Origin: Pseudohoeflea suaedae
GTDB taxonomy: Bacteria; Pseudomonadota; Alphaproteobacteria; Rhizobiales; Rhizobiaceae
Length of the DNA: 64,000 nt
Reading direction: 5' to 3'
Assembly: GCF_004354915.1 (NCBI RefSeq)
Contig: NZ_SMSI01000001.1
Coordinates: 1,426,001 to 1,490,000 of the forward strand
The translations under genes and the position numbers were made by a program. Positions 1 to 6,921 of the stretch are shown in pieces. The notes under the pieces were generated by a model. That model made no database searches, was not told where the DNA came from, and worked only from the letters and a program-made list of their open reading frames with translations. How positions within the stretch are numbered: position 1 is the first letter of the stretch; each line of letters opens with the position of its first letter.

Positions 1-553
1 CGAGGCGGTCGGCGGCAACGATGGCGCGGGCGATTTCGAGCAGTTCCGTCAGAGTGCTGACGCCGCAGCGCCGGCCTCCGGTTTCGAATTCGACAAGGCA
101 GGTGATCGTCGTCTCATGCCGGACCGCGGCCTCCTGGAGCTGGGTGACGGCGTCCGGATCATCGACGCAGACGGAGATCTTGGCACCCTCGGCGCAAAGC
201 CGCGCCAGCCGGTCGATCATCAGGGGATTGCGGATTTCGTTTGAAATCAGGATGTCGGTGATGCCCGCCCGCACGAAGGCTTCCGCCTCGCTGACCTTCT
301 GGCAGCATATTCCGGTAGCTCCGCCGATCTCCATCTGCAGACGCGCAATGTCCGCCGACTTGTGCATCTTGCCGTGCGGCCGCAATTTCACGCCGCTCCT
401 GCGGGCAAAATCTCCCATCGTCCTGAGATTGGTTTCGAGTCTGTCGAGATCAATCACCAGGCAGGGGGTGACGATCTCCTCCTGACGCATGCCAGGCAAG
501 GCCGGAATGTCGTATCCGACCGTCAATCCATCGAGGAACTTGTCAATTTTCAT
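1..553 (-). CDS. 3-hydroxy-D-aspartate aldolase-like PLP enzyme (DSD1/BhcC type), N-terminal part
   Basis: The gene starts at 553 (ATG behind a GGAGG about 9 nt upstream) and runs off the left edge, so only about 184 residues are visible. The N-terminus reads [10 protein letters not shown], followed by TPCLVIDLD and the PLP-lysine region RPHGKMHKS (Lys62), then [13 protein letters not shown]. This is the alanine-racemase-fold DSD1/D-threonine aldolase family, and the N-terminal and Cys-Cys segments resemble the BhcC 3-hydroxyaspartate aldolases of the beta-hydroxyaspartate cycle. Such enzymes split 3-hydroxy-D-aspartate into glycine and glyoxylate with PLP and a divalent metal. The metal-binding C-terminus lies outside the window. 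No other bhc gene is visible on this side, so another DSD1-family specificity is possible. Confidence 0.75.
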   Translation of the reverse strand, partial: MKIDKFLDGLTVGYDIPALPGMRQEEIVTPCLVIDLDRLETNLRTMGDFARRSGVKLRPHGKMHKSADIARLQMEIGGATGICCQKVSEAEAFVRAGITDILISNEIRNPLMIDRLARLCAEGAKISVCVDDPDAVTQLQEAAVRHETTITCLVEFETGGRRCGVSTLTELLEIARAIVAADRL

Positions 554-738
554 GCCTGGGCCTCCGGAGCCGGATTCCCTGCTTTGACGCGAGATTCGCT
601 GGGTTGCGGGCACTATGCGCCCTTTTCCCGCGCCATGCAAAGCCGGGTCTTCCGGCGTGGCCATGCCCAATTGTATCAAAACCCGCATGAGGGGGCTTGA
701 TGAACGGAAACGGGGCGGCTATACGGACGCCGCTGGAT

Positions 739-815
739 CGGAGCGTAGCGCAGCCTGGTAGCGCACCTCGTTCGGGACGAGGGGGTCGGAGGTTCGAATC
801 CTCTCGCTCCGACCA
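739..815 (+). tRNA. tRNA-Pro (anticodon CGG)
   Basis: A 77-nt cloverleaf can be folded by eye. The acceptor stem CGGAGCG pairs with CGCTCCG (805-811), the anticodon stem CCTCG/CGAGG encloses the loop TTCGGGA with anticodon CGG, the T-arm contains GGTTCGAATCC, and the 3' ACCA is encoded. A rho-independent terminator follows directly. The gene stands alone between the aldolase and small-protein genes. Confidence 0.97.
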
Positions 816-821
816 GCCAGC

Positions 822-845
822 AAAACCCGCCTCGGCGGGTTTTTT
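822..845 (+). terminator. Rho-independent terminator of tRNA-Pro
   Basis: The stem ACCCGC/GCGGGT with loop CTCG is followed by a run of T residues, starting 7 nt after the tRNA 3' end. The A-run on the left also makes it usable in the minus direction. Confidence 0.85.
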
Positions 846-1042
846 CGTATCTGCCGGTCGTGCGCCGGCATTTCCACTCAGACAGCTGCGTCTATGCATT
901 GAATTCTCGCATCGGGAGTTCAGCACACTAAACGAATGCCGCGTCACGCCGTTCCGTCAGGCCGGTGGTTTGTTTTGGCCGCCGTCCCCTCGGCAGGACG
1001 GCGATGGCGCGCTCGACGCCTCTTGGGGTGGGATGCCATCGA

Positions 1043-1213
1043 TCAGCCCGCAAGCAGGGCGAAAGCTCCGGCAAGGCAGATGATGGATATGCCGGCGACC
1101 AGCAGCGACCACATGAGCCGCCGCCTGGCCGTCACCTCGGTCTGGCTTGATGCCGCCGCCGGAAAGACCTGCGGCATCCGCCGGCCGAACTCCGAGGGAA
1201 TCCGGCGTTGCAT
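1043..1213 (-). CDS. Small single-pass membrane protein, 56 aa
   Basis: A short gene begins with ATG at 1213 behind a strong AGGAGG, 13 nt after the stop of the BON-domain gene on the same strand, so the two probably form an operon. The product has a basic, polar first half (MQRRIPSEFGRRM) and one hydrophobic helix at about residues 35-54 (WSLLVAGISIICLAGAFALL), ending in AG. It has no recognised domain. Orientation is probably N-in with almost no periplasmic tail. It could be an envelope-stress partner of the BON protein, but that is inferred only from position. Confidence 0.6.
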   Translation of the reverse strand: MQRRIPSEFGRRMPQVFPAAASSQTEVTARRRLMWSLLVAGISIICLAGAFALLAG

Positions 1214-1226
1214 CTTCTCTCTCCTC

Positions 1227-1721
1227 CTACTCGGTGACGTCGGACGGAATGTGGGTGTCGACCCCTGAGAGGATGATGCCGTCCGTCACGTTCCTGACGC
1301 CCGGCACGGCAAGCGCCACGCGGAGAAGCTTGGCCTTGTCCTCGTCGGAATCCACGCGTCCTGCAAGTGCGGCGATGCCGTCGCGGACGGTAATCGTGAC
1401 GTCATGGTCGTCGAGATCGTTGCTCTCATAGGCGAGGGCGATCTGCTCGCCGATGGCATCGTCCTCGATGATGGAATCCTCGTCCTCGGGGAATGGGGAT
1501 GGGCCACCGGTGCTCTCGATCGCCGTATTGCTCGAGATTTCGGCGCCCGGGACCTCGGACTCGTCGAAATTGCTTTCTGAATTGCCATAGCCGACATTGG
1601 CCGCCTTCTTCTCGCCGTCCTCGTCCGAATAGGGCCACCCCTCTTCGATCTCGCGGGCTTCGTAATCGCGATAGTCTTCTTCACGGGAAAGGGCGGAGGG
1701 GTCTCGTTTCGGTCTCGCCAT
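1227..1721 (-). CDS. BON domain-containing protein
   Basis: A 164-residue acidic protein. The start MARPKRDP at 1721 is preferred over an upstream GTG/ATG-type start at 1754 because AAGGAG lies at proper spacing. The N-terminal two thirds are charged and low in complexity. The C-terminal 70 residues form a BON domain with the pattern DHDVTITVRDGIAALAGRV and VPGVRNVTDGI. BON domains bind phospholipid or other hydrophobic ligands in osmotic-shock and secretin-associated proteins. No signal peptide is visible, so it is probably cytoplasmic or associated with the inner-membrane face. A 56-aa membrane protein gene follows it. Confidence 0.85.
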   Translation of the reverse strand: MARPKRDPSALSREEDYRDYEAREIEEGWPYSDEDGEKKAANVGYGNSESNFDESEVPGAEISSNTAIESTGGPSPFPEDEDSIIEDDAIGEQIALAYESNDLDDHDVTITVRDGIAALAGRVDSDEDKAKLLRVALAVPGVRNVTDGIILSGVDTHIPSDVTE

Positions 1722-1790
1722 GATCGGGCTCCTTCTTGTTCTTCGATGGAACAACGATTGGCTGCCGATTTGGTTCGACGGGAGCGCTCT

Positions 1791-1834
1791 TATTTGGCTG
1801 GCCTCAGACGCCTATTTGGCTGGCCTCAGACGCC
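1791..1834. repeat. Two perfect tandem copies of a 22-bp unit
   Basis: A 22-bp unit beginning TATTTGGCTG is present at 1791-1812 and again, identically, at 1813-1834. The right copy covers the last codons and the stop codon of the methyltransferase gene (ending at 1826) and the left copy lies in the intergenic space. Each copy contains the same in-frame-type TGA on the minus strand. Confidence 0.9.
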
Positions 1835-2596
1835 GCCGGGACGATAGAGATGAAGGCCCGTCTGGCGTCCGTCGCCGAGTTCGATGGTCCGCTCGGGTTC
1901 GACATCGGGAACCTTGAAGCTGTTGGAAACGAACAGTGCGCCCGGTTTCATCTCGGACGTCGCCTTGGCGTGGAGCTTGGCCATGGGGGCGGGGGACAGG
2001 AAGCAATAGACGATATCGTAGCGGCTGAGATCTTCCTTCCACAGGCTCCGGTAAGCCACTGAGGCGACTCCTCTTCCCCGTAAAGGCAATAGCCGCAACC
2101 AGGCCAGTGCGAAGACCAGCGGCGCGGTTTCCACCCCCGCTACGGCAAGTCGCGGATGGCTTCGCTTGAGCGATGCGAGAACGCTGCCGGTGCCGCAGCC
2201 GAGGTCGACGAAAGATGAGGCTCCGCTCTCGGTGACAAGTCTGGCGAGCGCCTCGCGCGTCTTCCGGTTGGTCAGATAGAGCGGCACCTGCTCAGATGGG
2301 GCGTTCCATGAGACGAGCGCGATGGCGGCGAAGGCGAGAAGATAGATCCAGGCCGGAGCGGCGCCGCCATAGACGAGGCCGACCGGAAGAAGAAGCTGCA
2401 CCGGCAGCCAGATGAGCCGGAGACGCAGCAGAAGGCCTATCGCGGCGGCACCGATTGCCTGCGCCGCGACGATGGCCGCGACGTTTCCGGACGGAACAAT
2501 CGATAGTCGAGCCGCGCCGATCAGCAGGGCGATCATCAATCCCTGCGATACGGCCACCTTCAGCCAGTCGAGAATTTGTCTCTGCCACCGTCCCAT
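1826..2596 (-). CDS. Membrane-anchored class I SAM-dependent methyltransferase
   Basis: A 256-aa protein with about three hydrophobic segments in the first 95 residues (for example VSQGLMIALLIGAARLSIV) and a soluble C-terminal Rossmann-type methyltransferase domain. SAM motif I reads VDLGCGTGSV and is followed by the acidic loop AGVETAPL. The domain is short, with no recognisable substrate-binding lid, so the substrate cannot be predicted. The shape, hydrophobic N-terminus plus small methyltransferase, recurs in beta- and alphaproteobacteria without assigned function. The ribosome binding site is weak. Its 3' end lies in a 22-bp tandem repeat. Confidence 0.8.
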   Translation of the reverse strand: MGRWQRQILDWLKVAVSQGLMIALLIGAARLSIVPSGNVAAIVAAQAIGAAAIGLLLRLRLIWLPVQLLLPVGLVYGGAAPAWIYLLAFAAIALVSWNAPSEQVPLYLTNRKTREALARLVTESGASSFVDLGCGTGSVLASLKRSHPRLAVAGVETAPLVFALAWLRLLPLRGRGVASVAYRSLWKEDLSRYDIVYCFLSPAPMAKLHAKATSEMKPGALFVSNSFKVPDVEPERTIELGDGRQTGLHLYRPGGV

Positions 2597-2656
2597 GGAT
2601 CGTCTTTAACGAGCGACGTTCCCAAAAGCGACACTGCAGATAAAGGCCGGGCAAAA

Positions 2657-2682
2657 GAAAAGCCCCGGCGGGCCGAGGCTTC
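2657..2682 (-). terminator. Rho-independent terminator of the 89-aa gene
   Basis: On the minus strand AAGCCTCGG-CCCGC-CCGGGGCTTTT forms a GC-rich stem followed by TTTTCTTTTG. It lies 84 nt past the stop of the small gene ending at 2767. Confidence 0.65.
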
Positions 2683-2766
2683 ACATGTCTTGTCGCGCCG
2701 TGGCCTGGCTCGGGGGCAGGGCAACCTCGCCCGCAATCCGTGGCTCTCGGGCCTCAGGCCTAACGC

Positions 2767-3036
2767 CTAACGCTCGTTGTGCTTGTTCTCTCCGCGGCCC
2801 GGTTCGCCGGCATGTCCGCTCGATGTCACCGCAACAGGGTCGCTGGCCGGAAAGGTATCTTCCAGACCTTCGTTGAGTTCGTCCTCATCGTCTTCGCGCT
2901 CTTTCAAGGTCTTGAGTTCTTCGCGCGCGGCGGTCTCCGCCATCTCGCGGGTCGAATAGACAGGTGAATGGCGATTGTCGATCACGAAGCTGTAGCCGTT
3001 AAGACGCTGTTCGATTTCGAAATTCTCTTTGCTCAT
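2767..3036 (-). CDS. Small acidic hypothetical protein with C-terminal DTFPASDP motif
   Basis: An 89-aa protein. The start at 3036 (MSKENFEIEQRLNGY) is chosen because GGGAG precedes it and the longer upstream reading is basic and unlike the rest. Residues 10-45 (YSFVIDNRHSPVYSTREMAE) look like a small alpha/beta domain with an alanine-rich helix, followed by an acidic stretch (EREDDEDELNEG) and the tail LEDTFPASDPVAVTSS. That tail motif recurs at the C-termini of small stress-associated proteins of Rhizobiales, none of them functionally assigned as far as I know. The gene is divergent from the MipA/OmpV gene. Confidence 0.7.
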   Translation of the reverse strand: MSKENFEIEQRLNGYSFVIDNRHSPVYSTREMAETAAREELKTLKEREDDEDELNEGLEDTFPASDPVAVTSSGHAGEPGRGENKHNER

Positions 3037-3233
3037 GACAATACTCCCGTTTCCAGGCAAAACGCTTTTCGGCGGGAACCGTTCCGTGATCGGGTCGAGT
3101 TGCGGGAATGTCACAGCCATCGTCCTTCCCCGCGCCGAGCGAGCGATTTCCCGCTGCATTTGCAGACTGGAAACGACTTTTGCCCCACATTGCGCCTGCG
3201 CTGAAGAATTGCATGCACAGTGGGATATCCTCG

Positions 3234-4007
3234 ATGATCAAGCCGCTCCGTTCCGCGAGCCTCGCCCTCGCACTTCTCCTTCCTGCCACGGCCCATGCCC
3301 AGGACAGCTACGGACAGGCGCCCGGCATCGATTTCGAACTGGGTCTAGGTGCAGGCGTTTCGCCGGAATATTTCGGCTCCAGCAGCTATATCCTGTCGCC
3401 CGTTCCTGTCATTCGCATTCAGCGTCTGACGCTGCCCAATGGCCGGACCTTCGGCGGCGGCCCGGAGACCGGATTCTCGATTGGTCCCTCGTTTGATTTC
3501 ATCGGCAAGCGTTCGGCTTCCGATCATCCGGTTCTCGCCGGCCTCGACACGGTCGATGCGGCCGTCGAGCTTGGCCTGAGCGCCAGCTACACGTTCCAGA
3601 ACCTGCGTGTGTCCGGCGACATCCGCCACGGCTTCGGCGGGCATCACGGAATTCGCGGCGAAGTGGGCGTCGACGCGCTCTTCAAGCCGACCGAAAAGCT
3701 TGCGATCTATGCAGGCCCGCGCTTCGGCTTTGCCGATGACGAGTTCACCAATACTTATTTCGGCGTCTCGGCGGCGGAAGCGGCGGTCTCGGCCTTCCCG
3801 GAGACCGCGGTGGATGGAGGCCTTCTGAGCACCGGCCTCGAAGTCGGCGCGCGCTACGATTTCAACGATACATGGGCCGCCGAGAGCAAGGCGAGCTGGA
3901 GCCGATTGCAGGGCGATGCGGGGGATTCGCCGATCACCGCGCAAGGGTCGAGAGACCAGTACGGCTTGTCGTTCGCGCTCATCCGCAAGTTCAGCATCGA
4001 TTTCTGA
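3234..4007 (+). CDS. MipA/OmpV family outer-membrane protein
   Basis: A 257-aa secreted beta-barrel protein. The start at 3234 gives a clean signal peptide (MIKPLRSASLALALLLPATA, cleavage after AHA); upstream in-frame starts would add an unlikely polar extension. The mature part has alternating aromatic beta strands, the family feature PEYFGSSSY near the N-terminus, and ends in Phe (KFSIDF), the usual signal for BAM-dependent insertion. MipA/OmpV proteins scaffold murein hydrolase-synthase complexes in E. coli or act as stress-regulated porins. The gene stands alone, convergent with the deaminase operon. Confidence 0.85.
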   Translation: MIKPLRSASLALALLLPATAHAQDSYGQAPGIDFELGLGAGVSPEYFGSSSYILSPVPVIRIQRLTLPNGRTFGGGPETGFSIGPSFDFIGKRSASDHPVLAGLDTVDAAVELGLSASYTFQNLRVSGDIRHGFGGHHGIRGEVGVDALFKPTEKLAIYAGPRFGFADDEFTNTYFGVSAAEAAVSAFPETAVDGGLLSTGLEVGARYDFNDTWAAESKASWSRLQGDAGDSPITAQGSRDQYGLSFALIRKFSIDF

Positions 4008-4021
4008 CGGGGGCCGGTGGT

Positions 4022-5296
4022 CTAGAACCGCCGGTCGACCGACGCCGGGCGTCCCGGAATCGACAGCGTCATCGGCGATTTCTCGCGACGCGCGATGACC
4101 TTGCCCCTTGAGACGACGAGCAGGCGCTGGGCGCGCAGACGAACGGCCTCCACCGGCCCGTTCGCATCAAGCACCACAAGGCTGGCGACCGAACCCTTCG
4201 CGAGCCCGTAGCCTTCCAGACCCATGATCGCGGCGTTCTCCCGCGTCACCATATGGAAACACTGGGTCATGTCGGCGGGGCTCGTCATCTGCGCCACATG
4301 CAAGCCCATGAAGGCGACGTCCAGCATGTCGGCGGTTCCGAGCGAATACCAGGGATCGAGAACGCAATCCTGGCCGAAGCCGACGCGAATGCCGTATCTG
4401 AGCATTTCCGGCACCCGGGTCATTCCGCGCCGCTTCGGATAGGTGTCGTGCCGCCCCTGCAGCGTGATGTTGATGAGCGGATTGGCGATGGCGGCCACTT
4501 CCGCTTCCGCCATCAGCGGCAGCAGTTTCGAGACGTAGTAATTGTCCATCGAGTGCATGGAGGTCAGGTGCGAGCCTGCCACACGGCCGTGCAGGCCGAG
4601 CCGCTGCGTTTCATGGACAAGCTGCTCGATATGGCGGGAGAGGGGATCGTCGCTCTCGTCGCAGTGCATGTCGACCATCAGGCCGCGCTCGGCGGCGATC
4701 TCGCAAAGTTCGGTGACGGAGCGTCGCCCATCCTCCATGGTGCGCTCGAAATGCGGAATGCCGCCGACCACATCGACGCCCATGTCGAGTGCGCGGATGG
4801 TGCAGTCCCGGGCTGCGGGGGCGCGGTAGAGCCCGTCCTGAGGGAAGGCGACGAGCTGCAGGTCGAGATAGTCCTTCACCTTGTCGCGAACCGAAAGAAG
4901 CGCCTCGACACCCTTCATCCCGTTCTCGTCGGAAGTATCGACATGGGTGCGGATGGCGAGCAGCCCCATGGAGGCCGCCCAGTCGCAATAATCCACGGCG
5001 CGCTTTTCGATTTCCTCGATCGTCTGGACCGGCTTGAGTTCGTTCCAGAGCGCAATGCCCTCGAGCAGCGTTCCGCTCGCATTGATGCGCGGCGTTCCGT
5101 AGGACAGCGTCGCATCCATGTGGAAATGCGGATCGACGAAGGGCGGACTGACCAAGTGGCCGGAGACGTCGATCGTCTCGCGGGCCTCGCCGGTAATGTC
5201 GTCTTCCACCGCCGCGATCTTGCCGCCGGTAATCGCGATATCGGCTGTCTTGCCATCGGGCAGGGTGCCGCCCTTGAGGAGGAGGTCGAAACTCAT
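4022..5296 (-). CDS. CodA-like amidohydrolase, predicted 5-methylcytosine/cytosine-type deaminase
   Basis: A 424-aa metal-dependent deaminase of the CodA group, last gene of the BMP transporter operon and overlapping the upstream permease by ATGA. Metal ligands of the amidohydrolase barrel are visible: PHFHMDATLSY (His57, His59), DMHCDESDD (His and Glu of the HCDE motif), GSHLTSM and GFGQDCVLDPWYSLG (Asp310). The last segment is the CodA signature GHDDVxDPWYPLG, but the residue after the metal Asp, equivalent to E. coli Asp314, is Cys311. Family work showed that CodA homologues lacking Asp314 deaminate 5-methylcytosine to thymine. I therefore infer a 5-methylcytosine-capable deaminase; plain cytosine or another pyrimidine or purine base remains possible. 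Confidence 0.85.
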   Translation of the reverse strand: MSFDLLLKGGTLPDGKTADIAITGGKIAAVEDDITGEARETIDVSGHLVSPPFVDPHFHMDATLSYGTPRINASGTLLEGIALWNELKPVQTIEEIEKRAVDYCDWAASMGLLAIRTHVDTSDENGMKGVEALLSVRDKVKDYLDLQLVAFPQDGLYRAPAARDCTIRALDMGVDVVGGIPHFERTMEDGRRSVTELCEIAAERGLMVDMHCDESDDPLSRHIEQLVHETQRLGLHGRVAGSHLTSMHSMDNYYVSKLLPLMAEAEVAAIANPLINITLQGRHDTYPKRRGMTRVPEMLRYGIRVGFGQDCVLDPWYSLGTADMLDVAFMGLHVAQMTSPADMTQCFHMVTRENAAIMGLEGYGLAKGSVASLVVLDANGPVEAVRLRAQRLLVVSRGKVIARREKSPMTLSIPGRPASVDRRF

Positions 5297-6234
5297 CGCT
5301 CGCCTTTCTGATAGGGGGTCATCAGCGCCTTCGGATAGCCGGCGCGTCGTGCCACCAGCACGAGTGCTGCGATCGACAGCACATAGGGCAGCATCAGGAA
5401 CACCTGATAGGGGATCACGCCGCCGGTCAGTTGCTGCAGGCGCACCTGGTAGGCATCGAAGGCGGCGAACAGGATGGCCCCGATCAGCGCCTTGCCCGGC
5501 CTCCACGAGCCGAAGACCACCAGCGCGATGGCGATCCAGCCGCGGCCGTTGATCATCTCGAAGAAGAAGGAATTGAAGGACGACATGGTGAGGAACGCCC
5601 CGCCGATCGCCATCAGCGCCGAACCGGCCATGACCGCGCCCATGCGTACCGTCGTCACGGAAATCCCCTGCGCCTCCACGGCGGAGGGATTTTCGCCGAC
5701 TGCGCGAACGGCCACGCCTGCGGGCGTCCGGTAGAGGATCCAGGCCACGAGTGCCACGCAGACGAAGGCGAAATAGGTGAGCGGCGTCTGGTTGAAGAGC
5801 GCCTGGCCGATGACGGGGATATCCGAAAGGACCGGAACCTCGAAGGGCTGGAACGGCTCGATCTTCGGCGGCGAAGAAACCTCGGGCAGAAGGATGCGAT
5901 AGGAGAAATAGGTGAGCGACGTCGCAAGCAATGTGATGCCGATGCCGGTCACGTGCTGCGACAGGCCGAGCGGGACGGTCAGAAACCCGTGCAGGAGGCC
6001 GAATGCCGCGCCGGCGAGTGCCGCAACGAGGACACCCGTCCAGAGCCCGAAACCGAGATAGACCGTGAACCAGCCGGCGAACGCGCCTGCCGTCATGATC
6101 CCCTCGATGCCGAGATTGAGCACGCCCGCGCGTTCACATACGAGTTCGCCCATGGTCGCGAAGATCAGCGGCGAGGCAATGCGGATGGCCGCCACCCAGA
6201 AACTCGCCGTCAGAAGAATCTCGAAGGCTTCCAT
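5293..6234 (-). CDS. BMP-type nucleoside ABC transporter permease (second permease)
   Basis: A 313-aa inner-membrane protein with about eight to ten hydrophobic helices. It opens MEAFEILLTASFWVAAIRIASPLIFATMGE and carries the conserved ERAGVLNLGIEGIM segment of YufQ/NupC-type permeases of the branched-chain amino-acid permease superfamily (BPD_transp_2). The loop VRAVGENPSAVEAQGI is the probable ATPase-coupling loop. It forms the channel with the permease at 6922-7971. Normally the two permease genes touch; here about 690 bp with repeats and a DUF559 gene separates them. The last bases overlap the deaminase start. Confidence 0.93.
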   Translation of the reverse strand: MEAFEILLTASFWVAAIRIASPLIFATMGELVCERAGVLNLGIEGIMTAGAFAGWFTVYLGFGLWTGVLVAALAGAAFGLLHGFLTVPLGLSQHVTGIGITLLATSLTYFSYRILLPEVSSPPKIEPFQPFEVPVLSDIPVIGQALFNQTPLTYFAFVCVALVAWILYRTPAGVAVRAVGENPSAVEAQGISVTTVRMGAVMAGSALMAIGGAFLTMSSFNSFFFEMINGRGWIAIALVVFGSWRPGKALIGAILFAAFDAYQVRLQQLTGGVIPYQVFLMLPYVLSIAALVLVARRAGYPKALMTPYQKGER

Positions 6235-6268
6235 GGGTCAGTTCGCCTCCAGCATTTGGGTTTGCCGC

Positions 6269-6322
6269 GTTACCCCCCTCTGTCGGCCATGCCGACATCT
6301 CCCCCACAAGGGGGGAGAGGGG
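6269..6322 (+). repeat. C-rich dyad intergenic repeat, left arm
   Basis: A roughly 54-bp element beginning TTACCCCCCTCTGTCGGC contains two nested hairpins, TGTCGGC-CAT-GCCGACA and TCTCCCCC-ACAA-GGGGGGAGA. A near-identical copy in inverted orientation lies at 6466-6521. The nested-hairpin design resembles dispersed intergenic palindromes that are common in Rhizobiales genomes. Confidence 0.85.
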
Positions 6323-6465
6323 AATGTGCGGCCGTCATCCGGCCAGATCGAGTGCTTCGTCTTTTCCGGGATAGTGAGGTCGAAGCCGGAGTCCGGGAGT
6401 GAGAACTGTACTCGGCTGTATCCCCTGTCGCCGAGGCCTCCATGTAACCGGGAGGTCGCGCCTCG

Positions 6466-6521
6466 CACCTCTCTCCCCCCTTGTGGGGGAGATGTCGGCA
6501 TCGCCGACAGAGGGGGGTGAC
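6466..6521 (-). repeat. C-rich dyad intergenic repeat, right arm (inverted copy)
   Basis: The reverse complement of this element matches the left arm at 6269-6322 at all but about two or three positions. The two arms enclose a 143-bp spacer with no gene. The right arm ends 27 bp beyond the stop codon of the DUF559 gene. Together they fill the 308-bp space between that gene and the second permease; no other feature was seen there. Confidence 0.85.
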
Positions 6522-6548
6522 TCACGGCTGGATGAAGTGCTCTGGCCA

Positions 6549-6920
6549 TTAACGCCCCTCCACGACGCGGACGATATGCTCGCACACGTCGCCGATAGAT
6601 TTCAGCACATCATCGTTCCAGAATCGCAAGACGGTCCACCCATCAGCCTCCAGAGCAGTTGTTCGGGCCTGATCCGAAATTTCCGCCGAGGCTCGCGCGT
6701 GCTGGCTGCCGTCGAGTTCCACGATCAGTCGACGCTCCGGACATGCGAAATCGACAATAAAGCCCTTGATTGGAGATTGCCGCCGGAACCCGAGCCCCAT
6801 CAGGCGGTGCCCGCGCAATTCGTACCAGAGCTTGCGCTCGGCATCCGTCATTGTCCGTCGCATGCGTTTGGCGTTGGCGCGATTGCGCGGCGGGACGGGG
6901 TGGTGGCTGGCAACCATCAT
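6549..6920 (-). CDS. DUF559 endonuclease-fold protein
   Basis: A 123-aa basic protein of the DUF559 family (Vsr/PD-(D/E)xK-like fold). The core is visible: MTDAERKLWYELR at the N-terminal helix, then GFRRQSPIKGFIVDFACPERRLIVELDGSQH, in which the Asp of VDFAC and the Glu of VELDG with the following Gln and His form the putative nuclease centre, and the closing WTVLRFWNDDV. Two ATG codons (6920, 6917) lie just 1 nt after the stop of the upstream permease, so translation is probably coupled. The gene interrupts a transporter operon and is followed by paired inverted repeats. No substrate is known for the family. Confidence 0.88.
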   Translation of the reverse strand: MMVASHHPVPPRNRANAKRMRRTMTDAERKLWYELRGHRLMGLGFRRQSPIKGFIVDFACPERRLIVELDGSQHARASAEISDQARTTALEADGWTVLRFWNDDVLKSIGDVCEHIVRVVEGR

Positions 6921-6921
6921 C

